64,000 bases of DNA from Chamaelirium japonicum. Its lineage: Eukaryota > Streptophyta > Magnoliopsida > Liliales > Melanthiaceae. Location: the NCBI GenBank assembly GCA_947650365.1, contig OX393549.1, positions 86,190,108 to 86,254,107 of the forward strand. Reading direction: 5' to 3'. Below the pieces are notes generated by a model. That model ran no database searches. It was not told where the DNA came from and worked only from the letters and a program-made list of their open reading frames with translations. This document shows positions 12,901-23,176 of the stretch, one piece after another. The translations under genes and the position numbers were made by a program. Position 1 is the stretch's first letter. Every line of letters starts with the position of its first letter.

Positions 12901-13891
12901 AATACTTTACGTAGACGATATTCTGCTCATTGGAAATGATGTAGGAACATTGTCAACGGTAAAGGTCTGGTTGTCAACACAGTTCGATATGAAAGACCTA
13001 GGTGAAGCGAGTTATGTTTTGGGGATCAAGGTAACACGTGATCGCCAGAACAGGATTCTCTCGCTGTCACAGGCTGCGTATATAGATAAGGTTATGGCTA
13101 GATTTGACATGCAAAACTCCAAGAAGGGTTTTGTGCCATTTAGACATGGCATAAAACTGTCTAAGGATCAATGTCCTAAGACACCTGAGGAGAGAGCAGA
13201 AATGCAGAAGATACCTTATGCTTCGGCATTAGGTAGTCTAATGTATGCTATGCATTGTACAAGGCCTGATATCTGTTTCGCAGTAGGAATGATGGGTCGG
13301 TTTCAGTCGAATCCGGGTCCAGATCACTTGACAGCTGTGAAGTGTATACTCAAGTACCTTCGTAGAACAAGGGACTATGAGTTGGTTTACACTGGACAAG
13401 AACTGACGCCGATTGGATATACAGATTCTGACTTTATGTCAGATTTGGAATCCAGAAAGTCGACATCAGGTTTTGTGTTTATGCTAGGAGGAGGAGCGGT
13501 TAGTTGGCAGAGTGTGAAGCAGAAATGCATCGCAGACTCTACCACAGAGGCTGAGTACGTTGCAGCGTGCGAGGCAGCCAAAGAAGCGGTATGGCTCAAG
13601 AAATTTCTTACGGATTTGGGATGTGTACCAGAGGCCCAGTTACCTATTGTGCTTTACTGCGACAATAGTGGGGCGGTAGCACAAGCCAAGGAGCCAAGAT
13701 ATCACCAAAAGGGGAAGCACATCGAGCGCAAGTTCCACTTGATTCGGCAGTTTCAAAAGCAAGGGCGAGTAGCGGTGACGCAGATTGCATCTACAGATAA
13801 TGTTGCTGATCCTTTCACAAAGGCAATACCTACCAAGGCAATCGAGCGACATGTGGACGCGATGGGAGTCAAAACCGTTTTGCTTCGCTAG
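9926..13891 (+). CDS. Intact copia gag-pol polyprotein (copy C), 1321 aa
   Basis: This is the single polyprotein of the copia element and encodes all steps of retrotransposition. The N-terminal gag (UBN2/retrotran_gag type) runs to about residue 245, followed by a CCHC knuckle (CFRCGQKGHWKKDC, residues 251-264). The aspartic protease shows DSG at 296-298. The GAG pre-integrase zinc-binding region spans about 438-472 (HLRLGH to CESC). The integrase catalytic triad is D499, D562 and E598, with the D35E spacing. Reverse transcriptase has YVDD at 995-998. RNase H has D1167, E1208 and D1246. The domain order INT-RT-RH marks Ty1/copia. The ATG directly follows TTTTCAG, which could be a splice acceptor. 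No stop or frameshift is seen, so it may be functional. Confidence 0.97.
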   Translation: MTKLDPLSAILNDHKLTGPNYEDWKRNLYLVLRIGKHMSALNDPEPDLPGPNATEAQLKAFTDWKESNEICKCYIIASLQTTLQKQVEEMPDASDMMLYLKEMFEGHNRVTRYLTIKKLVGTKMSNGTLVREHMMKMFGFQNELATMDIVLEGEVMTDIFLSSLFGAFEGFVTNFNLNKLAMTNVELLGALQAAEDGFKQKGEALHVQRRSFKKPGKPQGKKHKRKPKSLPVQDSAGASGSGESKKPGTKCFRCGQKGHWKKDCKKPQNAGEGNLQLLVVESFLSSNSTFASWIVDSGSTNHACNSLQGFRESRRLLDGEVTLSMGTEAVAAAEAIGDVNLSFSNNKTLTLRDVFYVPSLRRNLISVSSLVNEGYSVYFDASGVSFKLNGTFIIRGMVQNHLYVLSPKFEKDNIITSAFNVNSSKRKNPSENLTHLWHLRLGHIALDRIHRMVKAGLLETDPTEILPTCESCLEGKMTKRSFKGKGVRATEVLELIHSDVCGPMNVKAIGGHEYFITFIDDYSRYGYIYLMHRKSESFDMFKEFRAEVEKQTGKYIKTLRSDRGGEYLSDEFLGYLVEHGIKSQLTAPGTPQQNGVSERRNRTLLDMVRSMMSYASLPMTFWGYALQTSVYILNHVPSKSVPLTPRELWSKRKPLIQHFRIWGCPAHVRRDKREKMESKTRVCLFVGYSKETKGGLFYDPEEKKVIVSTNAYFLEQDYIVDHKPTSKVVLDELLGTSSDSASKSIVGADITDNNIPDTVEPVNPVTPPPPRRSGRNIRAPDRYYGETLLVDPEGQEDDPLSYDEAVGASDSSDWQKAMEVEIESMSHNAVWTLVTPSSNIKPIGCKWVYKKKRGSDGTIETYKARLVAKGYTQREGIDFDETFSPVAMIKSIRILLSIAAHYDWEIWQMDVKTTFLNGNLEEDIYMIQPPGFESEGQEHLVCKLQKSIYGLKQASRSWNIRFDQAIQSYGFTQNEDEPCVYKRTDKTTVVYLILYVDDILLIGNDVGTLSTVKVWLSTQFDMKDLGEASYVLGIKVTRDRQNRILSLSQAAYIDKVMARFDMQNSKKGFVPFRHGIKLSKDQCPKTPEERAEMQKIPYASALGSLMYAMHCTRPDICFAVGMMGRFQSNPGPDHLTAVKCILKYLRRTRDYELVYTGQELTPIGYTDSDFMSDLESRKSTSGFVFMLGGGAVSWQSVKQKCIADSTTEAEYVAACEAAKEAVWLKKFLTDLGCVPEAQLPIVLYCDNSGAVAQAKEPRYHQKGKHIERKFHLIRQFQKQGRVAVTQIASTDNVADPFTKAIPTKAIERHVDAMGVKTVLLR

Positions 13892-13892
13892 A

Positions 13893-13905
13893 CCAAGTGG
13901 GAGAT
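13893..13905 (+). promoter_or_regulatory. Polypurine tract of copy C
   Basis: A purine-rich run (AAGTGGGAGA) immediately before the 3' LTR and 2 bp after the gag-pol stop is the expected primer for plus-strand DNA synthesis. The same run precedes A's 3' LTR at 27153-27165. Confidence 0.75.
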
Positions 13906-16037
13906 TGTTAGGATTGATGTGTTCTAAGCTTGTAAAACTTTATGTTTTGGTCTAATAAAGATTGATAGTTATTAATATATGAGATGCATATAGGTGCGTA
14001 ACATAGTTACGTGTTCTTTTGAGAACAGAGAGCCATGGTTATATGGTAGTCCACTGAGTTGAAGACTGAGTGGATTGGTCCCATATAACCTAAATAAGTT
14101 CGCAGCTATGATCAGGTTGGTCGCCTCATCATGTTAAGCTGTTGGCGATGACAGTTCATGGGATGTCTTCACCATGGTCATCACCAGGCACAGTGTCTGT
14201 GGCTGAACGGAACTAACACGGTGTACAGATCAGTGAGCAGACACTGGTACACTAAGCCGTGTTTCTGCTTAGGGTAAAACGGTCCTAAACCCTGAGGAAC
14301 CACGACTGATGGACTAACCAGTTGCGTGGTGCTTTGGCGCACCAATGTGTGAGGGTCTATATACAGTGATCCAAAACCACGGTGTACTGGGTTACCCGGC
14401 TGGCGTTGCATTAGCGTGTCACTCCTGCAGGCCATCCACACCCCTGATGAGAGGTGCGTTCCTTGGTGTGACTTACACTGTACCAAACCCAGGCCTGGTG
14501 GTCATCAGTTTGACTGTTGACCGGGTTCGATTACTCGACGGGGTAATCAGAGGTACGATGTATAGGTCAACCTGGAAGGAACCAAGTCATATGATCATTC
14601 GAGTCTGACGGTAGTCTTCACCGCTCGAAGTGAATCATGGCATCAAGTGGAGGGACAGCGGGTTTACTAGTACTAAGCGGAGAGCAGGGGTATGATGGAG
14701 AACATAGTAAGTCTGGGTGAATTGGAGTGCAGCCTGCGTCGCACTCTGGGTGGCTACGCAGGTTAACTCGAGCTCAGAGGATCGATGGTACACTCGGGTA
14801 GTGAGTCGATCGAGCTTGAGTTGGAAGCCATGAACCCCGGTCCCTGATGGTTCCACCTTATCAACATTATGTACGGTTCTTGAACCGTCTCCTCGGAACA
14901 CCATAAGCATGAGGAAGAAAGAAGTATACGCTCCGTGTGTGCTTGGCACTAGAGCACGGTAGATGCGTAACTACATACGAGTACTAAGGGTTGAGCCCGA
15001 GACTAGTGCAGAGTCGTATGTAGTAATCCCTAGCCATAAGTGAACTTCGCTGCATAGGTGCGATGCACCGGGGTATGTTGCGAGTTGACTAGTTGACTTT
15101 ACTAGAGGCACCCTCCGGTGGCCTCAGTTAATAGTAAGTAACTAGTAGATATCACTTAAGTAATGGCCGCTAGGTATCGCACGCTAGAAATGGTCAAAAT
15201 GAGGCATCGGGGCGTTTTGGTAAAAACCTCACTCTACCGGACCTCACTGTTGGCCGACCCTAGTGGTGGGACACCTCACTAGGGACGGCCCTATGATGTA
15301 GGGATAAGAATCCCTCATCTATAGGGCCGGCCATATAGATAGGGATGGGGCGATAAATCGGTTAAAATCGAGCCATAAAAAGTGGGAAAACGGATAAAGA
15401 CGCAGAGAGATAAAAGGGAGATAATGGAGAGATAATGAGAGGGGGTTAATATCCCCTTGGATCCTTATCCAAGGGGTGTTGGCCGGCCCTATAAAGGCAC
15501 CTATGGGCGCCGGCCCCATGCACAAGAAAAACCGAACCCCCCTCTCTCTCATCTCTCTAGTTCTCTCCCTAATCTCTCTCCGTTTCCCGCTTGCTACTTC
15601 GTCTTCCTCGCGTGGAGTTCTGAAGAAGGAGAAGGGTCGTTCTTCGGAGGCACTCAGAGATCCGAGAGCGACGTTCCGTGCATCGTGTGAGATCGGGTGA
15701 ACAAGAAGGTAACATCTCCATTCGTACCGTCGGCATCTTCGCGAACGATCTTCCGTCTCCATCGACAAAGAAGACAATCCTCCGCGGTTAAAAGATCCGT
15801 ACGAAAGGTATGTGTAATCTAACATGTAGATCTAGCGAGCATTATGATTTGCATCCATGCTAGTTAATCATTACGCTAGATTGCCGTTAGGGGTTTTCGA
15901 TTCTCGTGCATACACATGCACACATATGTAGATTAGTTTCTATGAAAATTTAAATAGTGTAACGTGCACCATGAACGGTCTTTCGACCGCCAAAATCGTT
16001 TCCGCTGCGAGCCTCTGACCCGGATTAGATTCCAACA
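13906..16037 (+). repeat. 3' LTR of copy C
   Basis: This is a 2132-bp match to the LTR at 6047, differing at about a dozen sites by eye. It is followed by the second CATAT target copy at 16038-16042, after which B's gag resumes on the minus strand. Confidence 0.96.
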
Positions 16038-16042
16038 CATAT

Positions 16043-16249
16043 TTCATTAGATTCCTTCCAGTCAGTGAAAGCCTTTAACTGTGCCTCTGTGGCATTGGGT
16101 CCTGGCAAATCTGGCTCAGGGTCATTCAGGGCTGACATGTGTTTACCTATCCTTAAGACTAGGTACAAGTTGCGCTTCCAGTCCTCATAGTTGGGACCGG
16201 TAAGTTTGTGGTCATTTAGGATAGCGGACAGGGGGTCTAACTTGGTCAT
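16043..16249 (-). pseudogene. gag start of copia copy B, separated by insertion of C
   Basis: This is the first ~70 codons of B's gag (start MTKLDPLSAILNDHK at 16249, open to ...KESNEIC), nearly identical to the same part of C. The frame would continue at 6041 leftward if C were absent. The start codon is preceded by the same TTTTCAG seen in A and C. Only the insertion breaks this segment; further breaks lie in the other part. Confidence 0.92.
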
Positions 16250-17459
16250 CTGAAAATAAAAGACTGAATATATGAGATGCATGAAAACTTATTTTTATGG
16301 ATTTTTAAAACAAGCTAATTATATCCATATGACAACGCTACCCTCAAGCGAAGCCATCTCTATGGATTAATTAACCATGTATGTAAGATCTCGGAGTAGG
16401 CTATACCTGTCCGAGGGGGCAGTGTGCAGGTCTTCCGCTTACACGGGTCTTTCCCTTGACCCTATCCAAATCTGCCAACTACGGGCTTTGATGGACCATG
16501 GTTATCTCTTGGCCAGTACCACATGATCACCGTTGTCTTCGCAACGAATACCTCACGCGTACTTAGGATGCTTACCCACGAGCTTAGGCAATTATGGCAC
16601 GGGAATTCTAACGGCCCCCACGAGGGTGAGTAAAGCCTGAACACTTGGCACCGTAACCGCCATATCCCGAAGGAGATCACTAAGTAGCTTGGCATAGAAA
16701 ATCACAGCTCTCACCCGAGGGGGTTGTTGAGTTATGCCCTTCCACCCGAGTACGAAGTGATTAGCCGTGGAGGCCAGAGGATCTCTAAAAGTCCTCTATT
16801 ACATCCTTTATAAATATATGAGGGTTATTTTGCGAGTATGAATTTATGCAAATGCAAAGGTAGCGACCTCCTAAATTCTAGACCCTGGTCACACCGTGCT
16901 CCCACTAGCGTTCAAGCCTTTCGCATAGCATTAATCATTCTCGGAATATCATAGTCCCTGCCTCAAGTGGATTTCTCCATTCAAGGGTCACATTACATAT
17001 TCCAAGAATATCGATGCTTTGCAAAATTGGTTATCACGCTAATGCTCTGGAGCTAATCCTAGAGTCAGACTCACTGGAAAGGACTCCCACTAGTCATGGC
17101 GCCTTGATTATAGATTTGACAATTGATGTTCAATGGATCTCCATCTCATCTTTGATTTCGATGCTGGCCAAATAGGCACACCCGACTAATCGGGTGTTGA
17201 CCTAATGGTGGCATAACCATATGTGATGGGATCCCACTAACATCAAAAGTCAACTAAATAATAGACGTCATCTAGTGGGATCCTAACGTCAAACAGTCGC
17301 TTGGACCGGAGGGGAAAGGCATCCCTCTGAAAACTGATAATTACATTATCTCATCGGGGTTCGATATGAAGCATAAAGAACTAATTAAAGAAAGCAACCA
17401 TTAAAACTGAATTAAGTTCAGGGTCCGACCCCTGAACCTAATTAGCACAGCACAGGCCT

Positions 17460-17672
17460 CTAGCTTTCTTCGCAAGGTTCCTCGGTCCGGCTCCTTCGTC
17501 GCGCTCGCAAACACTTTGCCAGATCTGCTTCTTCCTCCAGGGTTCCGCTTCCGCTCCCGATGGTGGATTTCTTTGGCACATCTTTCTTCTCGATCTGTAA
17601 CCGAAAAAGTCTAGTACGCTTCGAGCAAGTGCTCGCTCGTACACAATTTCCTAGAAAGAAAAGAAAACACAC
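17460..17672 (-). other. Short leader ORF of copy B (70 codons)
   Basis: A 70-codon frame (MCFLFFLGNCVRASTC start, very basic C-terminal half) lies between the primer site and gag. A nearly identical 70-codon frame is at 21750-21962 in A, but copy C has a stop in it near codon 18. No known domain is seen. It could be chance or could mark a leader exon, since a TTACAG acceptor-like site lies inside it. Confidence 0.3.
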
Positions 17673-17980
17673 CTAGGAAAAAGCAATGGGAAACCGAGGA
17701 TGGTCAACCCCCATCACTCGCCTAATCTACGGCTCAATTACATATCCACACACAGAAAGCAAATCCAAACAATTGCTAACTCGGGGTCCGACCCCCGGTA
17801 GCAAGCACAAAACATAGATCTAGATTTTTTATAGCGGCGCCCTGCAAAAATGATTAATAGAACAAGCACAATCTATACATATGCATGATCTAAGCGTAAG
17901 AACCCCGATGAATTCACGCATTCATCATGCGCACACATGTTGGTTTCATGAAAAAACGTGAAACGCACACCACTAATGCG

Positions 17981-17992
17981 GCTCTGATACCA
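17981..17992 (-). promoter_or_regulatory. Primer binding site of copy B
   Basis: The minus strand reads TGGTATCAGAGC, complementary to initiator tRNA-Met, 2 bp inside the 5' LTR that begins at 17995 on the + strand. Confidence 0.95.
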
Positions 17993-17994
17993 AT

Positions 17995-20126
17995 TGTTGG
18001 AAGTTAATCCGGGTCAAAGGCTCGCAGCGGAAGCGATTTGGCGGTCGAAAGACCGTTCATGGTGCACGTTACACGATTTAAACTTTCATCGAAACTAATC
18101 TACATATGTATGCATGTGTATGCACGAGAATCGAAAAACCCCTAATGGTAATCTAGCGTAATGATTAACTAGCATGCATGCAAATCATAATGTTCGCTAG
18201 ATCTATATGTTAGATTACACATACCTTTCGTACGGATCTTTTAACCGCGGAGAATTGTCTTCTTTGTCGATGGAGATGGAAGATCATTCGCGAAGATGCC
18301 GATGGTACGAATGGAGATGTTGCCTTCTTGTTCACCCGATCTCACACGATGCACGGAACGTCGCTCTCGGATCTCTGAGTGCCTCCGAAGAACGACCCTT
18401 CTCCTACTTCAGAACTCCACGCGAGGAAGACGAAGTAGCAAGCGGAAAACGGAGAGAGATTAGGGAGAGAACTAGAGAGATAAGAGAGGAGGGGGTTCGG
18501 ATTTTCTGGACCATAGGGCCGACGCCCCATAGGCCCTTTTATAGGGCCGGCCAACCCCCTTGGATAAGGATCCAAGGGGATAAAGACCTCCCACAGATAT
18601 CTCTCCATTATCTCCTTTTTATCTCTCGCTGTATTTATCCGTTTTCCCACTTTTTAGGGCTCGATCTTAACCGTTTTATCGCCCTATCCCTATCTATATG
18701 GACGGCCCTATAGATGAGGGATTCTTATCCCTACATCATAGGGCCGGCCCTAGCAAGGTGCCTCACTACTAGGGTCGGCCAACAGTGAGGTCCGGCAGAG
18801 TGAGGTTTTTACCAAAACGCCCCGACGCCTCATTTTGACCATTTCTAGCGTGCGATACCTAGCGGCCACTTCTTAAGTAATCTTTACTAGTTACCTACTA
18901 TTAACTGAGGCCACCGGAGGGTGCCTCTAGCAAAGTCAACTAGTCAACTCGCAACATACCCCGGTGCATCGCACCTATGCAGCGAAGTTCACTTATGGCT
19001 AGGGATTACTATATGCGACTCTGCACTAGTCTCGGGCTCAACCCTTAGTACTCGTATGTAGTTACGCATCTACCGTGCTCTAGTGCCAAGCACACACGGA
19101 GCGTATACTTCTTTCTTCCTTATGCTTATGGTGTTCCGAGGAGACGGTTCAAGAATCGTACATAATGTTGATAAGGTGGAACCATCAGGGACCGGGGTTC
19201 ATGGCTTCCAACTCAAGCTCGATCGACACACTACCCGAGTGTACCATCGATCCTCTGAGCTCGAGTTAACCTGCGTAGCCACCCAGAGTGCGACGCAGGC
19301 TGCACTCCAATTCACCCAGACTTACTATGTTCTCCATCATACCCCTGCTCTCAGCTTAGTAGTGGTAAACCCGCTGTCCCTCCACTTGATGCCATGATTC
19401 ACTTCGAGCGGTGAAGACTACCGTCAGACTCGAATGATCATATGACTTGGTTCCTTCCAGGTTGACCTATACATCGTACCTCTGATTACCCCGTCGAGTA
19501 ATCGAACCCGATCAACAGTCAAACTGATGACCATCAGGCCTGGGTTTGGTACAGTGTAAGTCACACCAAGGAACGCACCTCCCATCAGGGGTGTGGATGG
19601 CCTGCAGGAGTGACACGCTAATGCAACGCCAGCCGGGTAACCCAGTACACCGTGGTTTTGGATCACTGCATATGGATCCTCACACATTGGTGCGCCAAAG
19701 CACCACGCAACTGGTTAGTCCATCAGACGTGGTTCCTCAGGGTTTAGGACCGTTTTACCCTAAGCAGAAACACGGCTTAGTGTACCAGTGTCTGCTCACT
19801 GATCTGTACACCGTGTTAGTTCTGTTCAGCCACAGACACTGTGCCTGGTGATGACCATGGTGAAGACTTCCCATGAACTGTCATCGCCAACAGCTTAACA
19901 TGATGAGGCGACCAACCTGATCATAGCTACGAACTAATTTAGATTATATGGGACCAATCCACTCAGTCTTCAACTCAGTGGACTACCATATAACCATGGC
20001 TCTCTGTTCTCAAAAGAACACGTAACTATGTTACGCACCTATATGCATCTCATATAATAATAACTATCAATCTTTATTAGACCAAAACATAAAGTTTTAC
20101 AAGCTTAGAACACATCAATCCCAACA
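17995..20126 (-). repeat. 5' LTR of copy B
   Basis: This 2132-bp LTR is followed on the right by the CAGCC target copy (20127-20131), where A's LTR resumes. Together with 143-2274 it defines B. Confidence 0.95.
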
Positions 20127-20131
20127 CAGCC

Positions 20132-21434
20132 TGCGTCGCACTCTGGGTGGCTACGCAGGTTAACTCGAGCTCAGAGGATCGATGGTACACTCGAGTAGTG
20201 TGTCAATCGAGCTTGAGTTGGAAGCCATGAACCCCGGTCCCTGATGGTTCCACCTTATCAACATTATGTACGGTTCTTGAACCGTCTCCTCGGAACACCA
20301 TAAGCATAAGGAAGAAAGAAGTATACGCTCCGTGTGTGCTTGGCACTAGAGCACGGTAGATGCGTAACTACATACGAGTATTAAGGGTTGAGCCCGAGAC
20401 TAGTGCAGAGTCACATGTAGTAATCCCTAGCCATAAGTGAACTTCGCTGCATAGGTGCGATGCACCGGGGTATGTTGCGAGTTGACTAGTTGACTTTGCT
20501 AGAGGCACCCTCCGGTGGCCTCAGTTAATAGTAGGTAACTAGTAAAGATCACTTAAGAAGTGGCCGCTAGGTATCGCACTCTAGAAATGGTCAAAATGAG
20601 GCGTCGGGGCATTTTGGTAAAAACCTCACTCTGCCGGACCTCACTGTTGGCCGACCCTAGTGATGGGACACCTTGCTAGGGCCGGCGCTATGATGTAGGG
20701 ATAAGAATCCCTCATCTATAGGGCCGGCCATATGGATAGGGATAGGGCGATAAAACGGTTAAGATCGAGCCCTAAAAAGTGGGAAAACGGATAAATACAA
20801 CGAGAGATAAAAAGGAGATAATGGAGAGATAATGAGAGGGGGTCATTATCCCCTTGGATCCTTATCCAAGGGGGTTGGCCGGCCCTATAAAAGGACCTAT
20901 GGGCGCCGGCCACATATGCCAGAAAAACCGAACCCCCTCCTCTCTCATCTCTCTAGTTCTCTCCCTAATCTCTCTCCGTTTTCCGCTTGCTACTTCGTCT
21001 TCCTCGTGTGGAGTTCTGAAGAAAGAGAAGGGTCGTTCTTCGGAGGCACTCAGAGATCCGAGAGTGACGTTCCGTGCATCGTGTGAGATCGAGTGAATAA
21101 GAAAGGCAACATCTCCATTCGTACCATCGGCATCTTCACGAACGATCTTCCGTCTCCATCGACAAAGAAGACAATTCTCCGCGGTTAAAAGATCCATACG
21201 AAAGGTATGTATAATCTAACATGTAGATCTAGCGAGCATTATGATTTGCATCCATGCTAGTTAATCATTACGCTAGATTGCCGTTAGGGGTTTTCGATTC
21301 TCGTGCATACACATGCACACATATGTAGATTAGTTTCTATGAAAAGGTAAAATAGTGTAACGTGCACCATGAACGGTCTTTCGACCGCCAAATCGCTTCC
21401 GCTGCGAGCCTCTGACCCGGATTAGCTTACAACA
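20132..21434 (+). repeat. 5' LTR of copy A, right-hand part
   Basis: This is the last 1303 bp of A's 5' LTR, continuing exactly where bases 1-142 stop. It carries the TATA site at about 20886 and the U5 splice-donor-like GTATGT near 21206. It ends CAACA and is followed by the primer site. Confidence 0.95.
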
Positions 21435-21436
21435 AT

Positions 21437-21448
21437 TGGTATCAGAGC
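21437..21448 (+). promoter_or_regulatory. Primer binding site of copy A
   Basis: TGGTATCAGAGC, 2 bp after the 5' LTR, complementary to initiator tRNA-Met. Confidence 0.95.
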
Positions 21449-21749
21449 CGCATTAGTGGTGCGTGTTTCACATTTTTTTTTATGAAACCAACATGTGTGC
21501 GCATGATGAATGCATGAGATCATCGGGGTTCTTACGCTTAGATCATGCATATGTATAGATTGTGCTTGTTCTATTAGTTATTCTTGCAGGGCGCCGCTAT
21601 AAATCTATGCTTTGTGCTTGCTACCGGGGGTCGGACCCCGAGTTAGCAAATGTCTGGATTTGCTTTCTATGTGTGGATTTGTAATTAAGCCATAGATTGG
21701 GCGAGTGATGGGGGTTGACCATCCTCGGTTTCCCATGGCTTTTTCCTAG

Positions 21750-21962
21750 GTGTGTTTTCTTTTCTTTCTAGGAAATTGTGTACGAGCGAGCACTTGCTCG
21801 AAGCGTACTAGACTTTTTCGGTTACAGATCGAGAAGAAAGATGTGCCAAAGAAATCCACCATCGGGAGCGGAAGCGGAACCATGGAGAAAGAAGACGATC
21901 TGGCAAAGTGTTCGCGAGCGCGACGAAGGAGCCGGACCGAGGAACCTTGCGAAGAAAGCTAG
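21750..21962 (+). other. Short leader ORF of copy A (70 codons)
   Basis: This is the same short frame as in B at 17460-17672, lying between the two leader hairpins. It is basic and serine-rich at its end and has no recognised domain. It is broken in C, so a needed protein function is doubtful. Confidence 0.3.
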
Positions 21963-23176
21963 AGGCCTGCGCTGTGCTAATTAGGTTCAGGGGTCGGACC
22001 CTGAACTTAATTCAGTTTTAATGGTTGCTTTCTTTAATTAGTTCTTTATGCTTCATATCGAACCCCGATGAGATAATGTGATTATCAGTTTTCAGAGGGA
22101 TGCCTTTCCCCTCCGGTCCAAGCGACTGTTTGAGGTTAGGATCCCGCTAGATGACGCCTATTATTTAGTTGACTTTTGATGTTAGTGGGATCCCATCACA
22201 TATGGTTATGCCACCATTAGGTTAGCACCCGATTAGTCGGGTGTGCCTATTTGGCCAGCATCGAAATCAAAGATGAGATGGAGATCCATTGAACATCAAT
22301 TGTCAAATCTATAAGCGAGGCGCCATGACTAGTGGGAGTCCTTTCCAGTGAGTCTGACTCTAGGATTAGCTCCAGAGCATTAGTGTGATAACCAATTTTG
22401 CAAAGCATCGATATTCTCGGAATATGTAATGTGACCCTTGAATGGAGAAATCCACTTGAGGCAGGGACTATGATATTCCGAGAATGATTAATGCTAGGCG
22501 AAGGGCTTGAACGCTAGTGGGAGCATGGTGTGACCAGGGTCTAGTATTTAGGAGGTCGCTACCTTTGCATTTGCATAAAATCATACTCGCAAAATAACCC
22601 TCAGAATAATAAGGGATGCAAGAGAGGACTTTTATAAGATCCTTTGGCCTCCACGGCCAGTCGTTTTGTGTTTGGGTGGGGATGCATAACTTCACACCCC
22701 CTAGGGTGGGAGCTGTGTGTTTCCATGCCAAATTACTTAATGACCTCCCTGAGGATATGGCGATTACGAGGCCAGGAGAGAAGGGCTTTTCATCCCACCC
22801 TAGTGGGGGCCGCATGAACTCCCGTGTCGTAGTTGCTTAGGCTCGTGGGTTAGCATCCTAAGTACACGTGAGGTATTCGTTGCGAAGACAACGGTGATCA
22901 CGTGGTACTGGCCGAAAGATAACCATGGTCCATCACAGCCCTTAGTTGGCAGATTTGTATAGGGTCAAGGAAAAGGCCCGTGTAAGCGGATTGACGCTGT
23001 ATGATGCCCCCTAGGGCAGGTACAGTCGATTCCGAGATCTTACATACATGGTTAATTAATCCATGGTAATGACTTCGCTTGAGGGTAGCGTTGACATATG
23101 GATATAATTAGCTTGTTTTAAAAATCCATAAAATAAGTTTTTCCATGCATACTCATTATTCAATCTTTATTTTCAG

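Larger units (their letters stand above)
6047..16037 (+). mobile_element. Ty1/copia LTR retrotransposon, copy C, complete, nested in gag of B
   Basis: Copy C is a structurally complete 9991-bp element. It has 2132-bp LTRs (6047-8178 and 13906-16037), a primer site at 8181-8192, one uninterrupted gag-pol frame (9926-13891) and a purine tract just before the 3' LTR. The target duplication CATAT is perfect (6042-6046 and 16038-16042) and falls inside the gag codons of B. By eye the two LTRs differ at only about a dozen positions, so C is the youngest member of the nest and could be competent to move. Confidence 0.96.
143..20126 (-). mobile_element. Ty1/copia LTR retrotransposon, copy B, nested in the 5' LTR of A
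   Basis: Copy B lies on the minus strand. Its LTRs are 17995-20126 (5') and 143-2274 (3'), each 2132 bp and starting TG and ending CA. The 5-bp target duplication CAGCC is visible at 138-142 and 20127-20131. The primer site is at 17981-17992. Its gag is cut at about codon 70 by copy C. Without C it is about 9.99 kb. It has three nonsense codons and at least one frameshift, so it is dead apart from help in trans. Confidence 0.95.
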
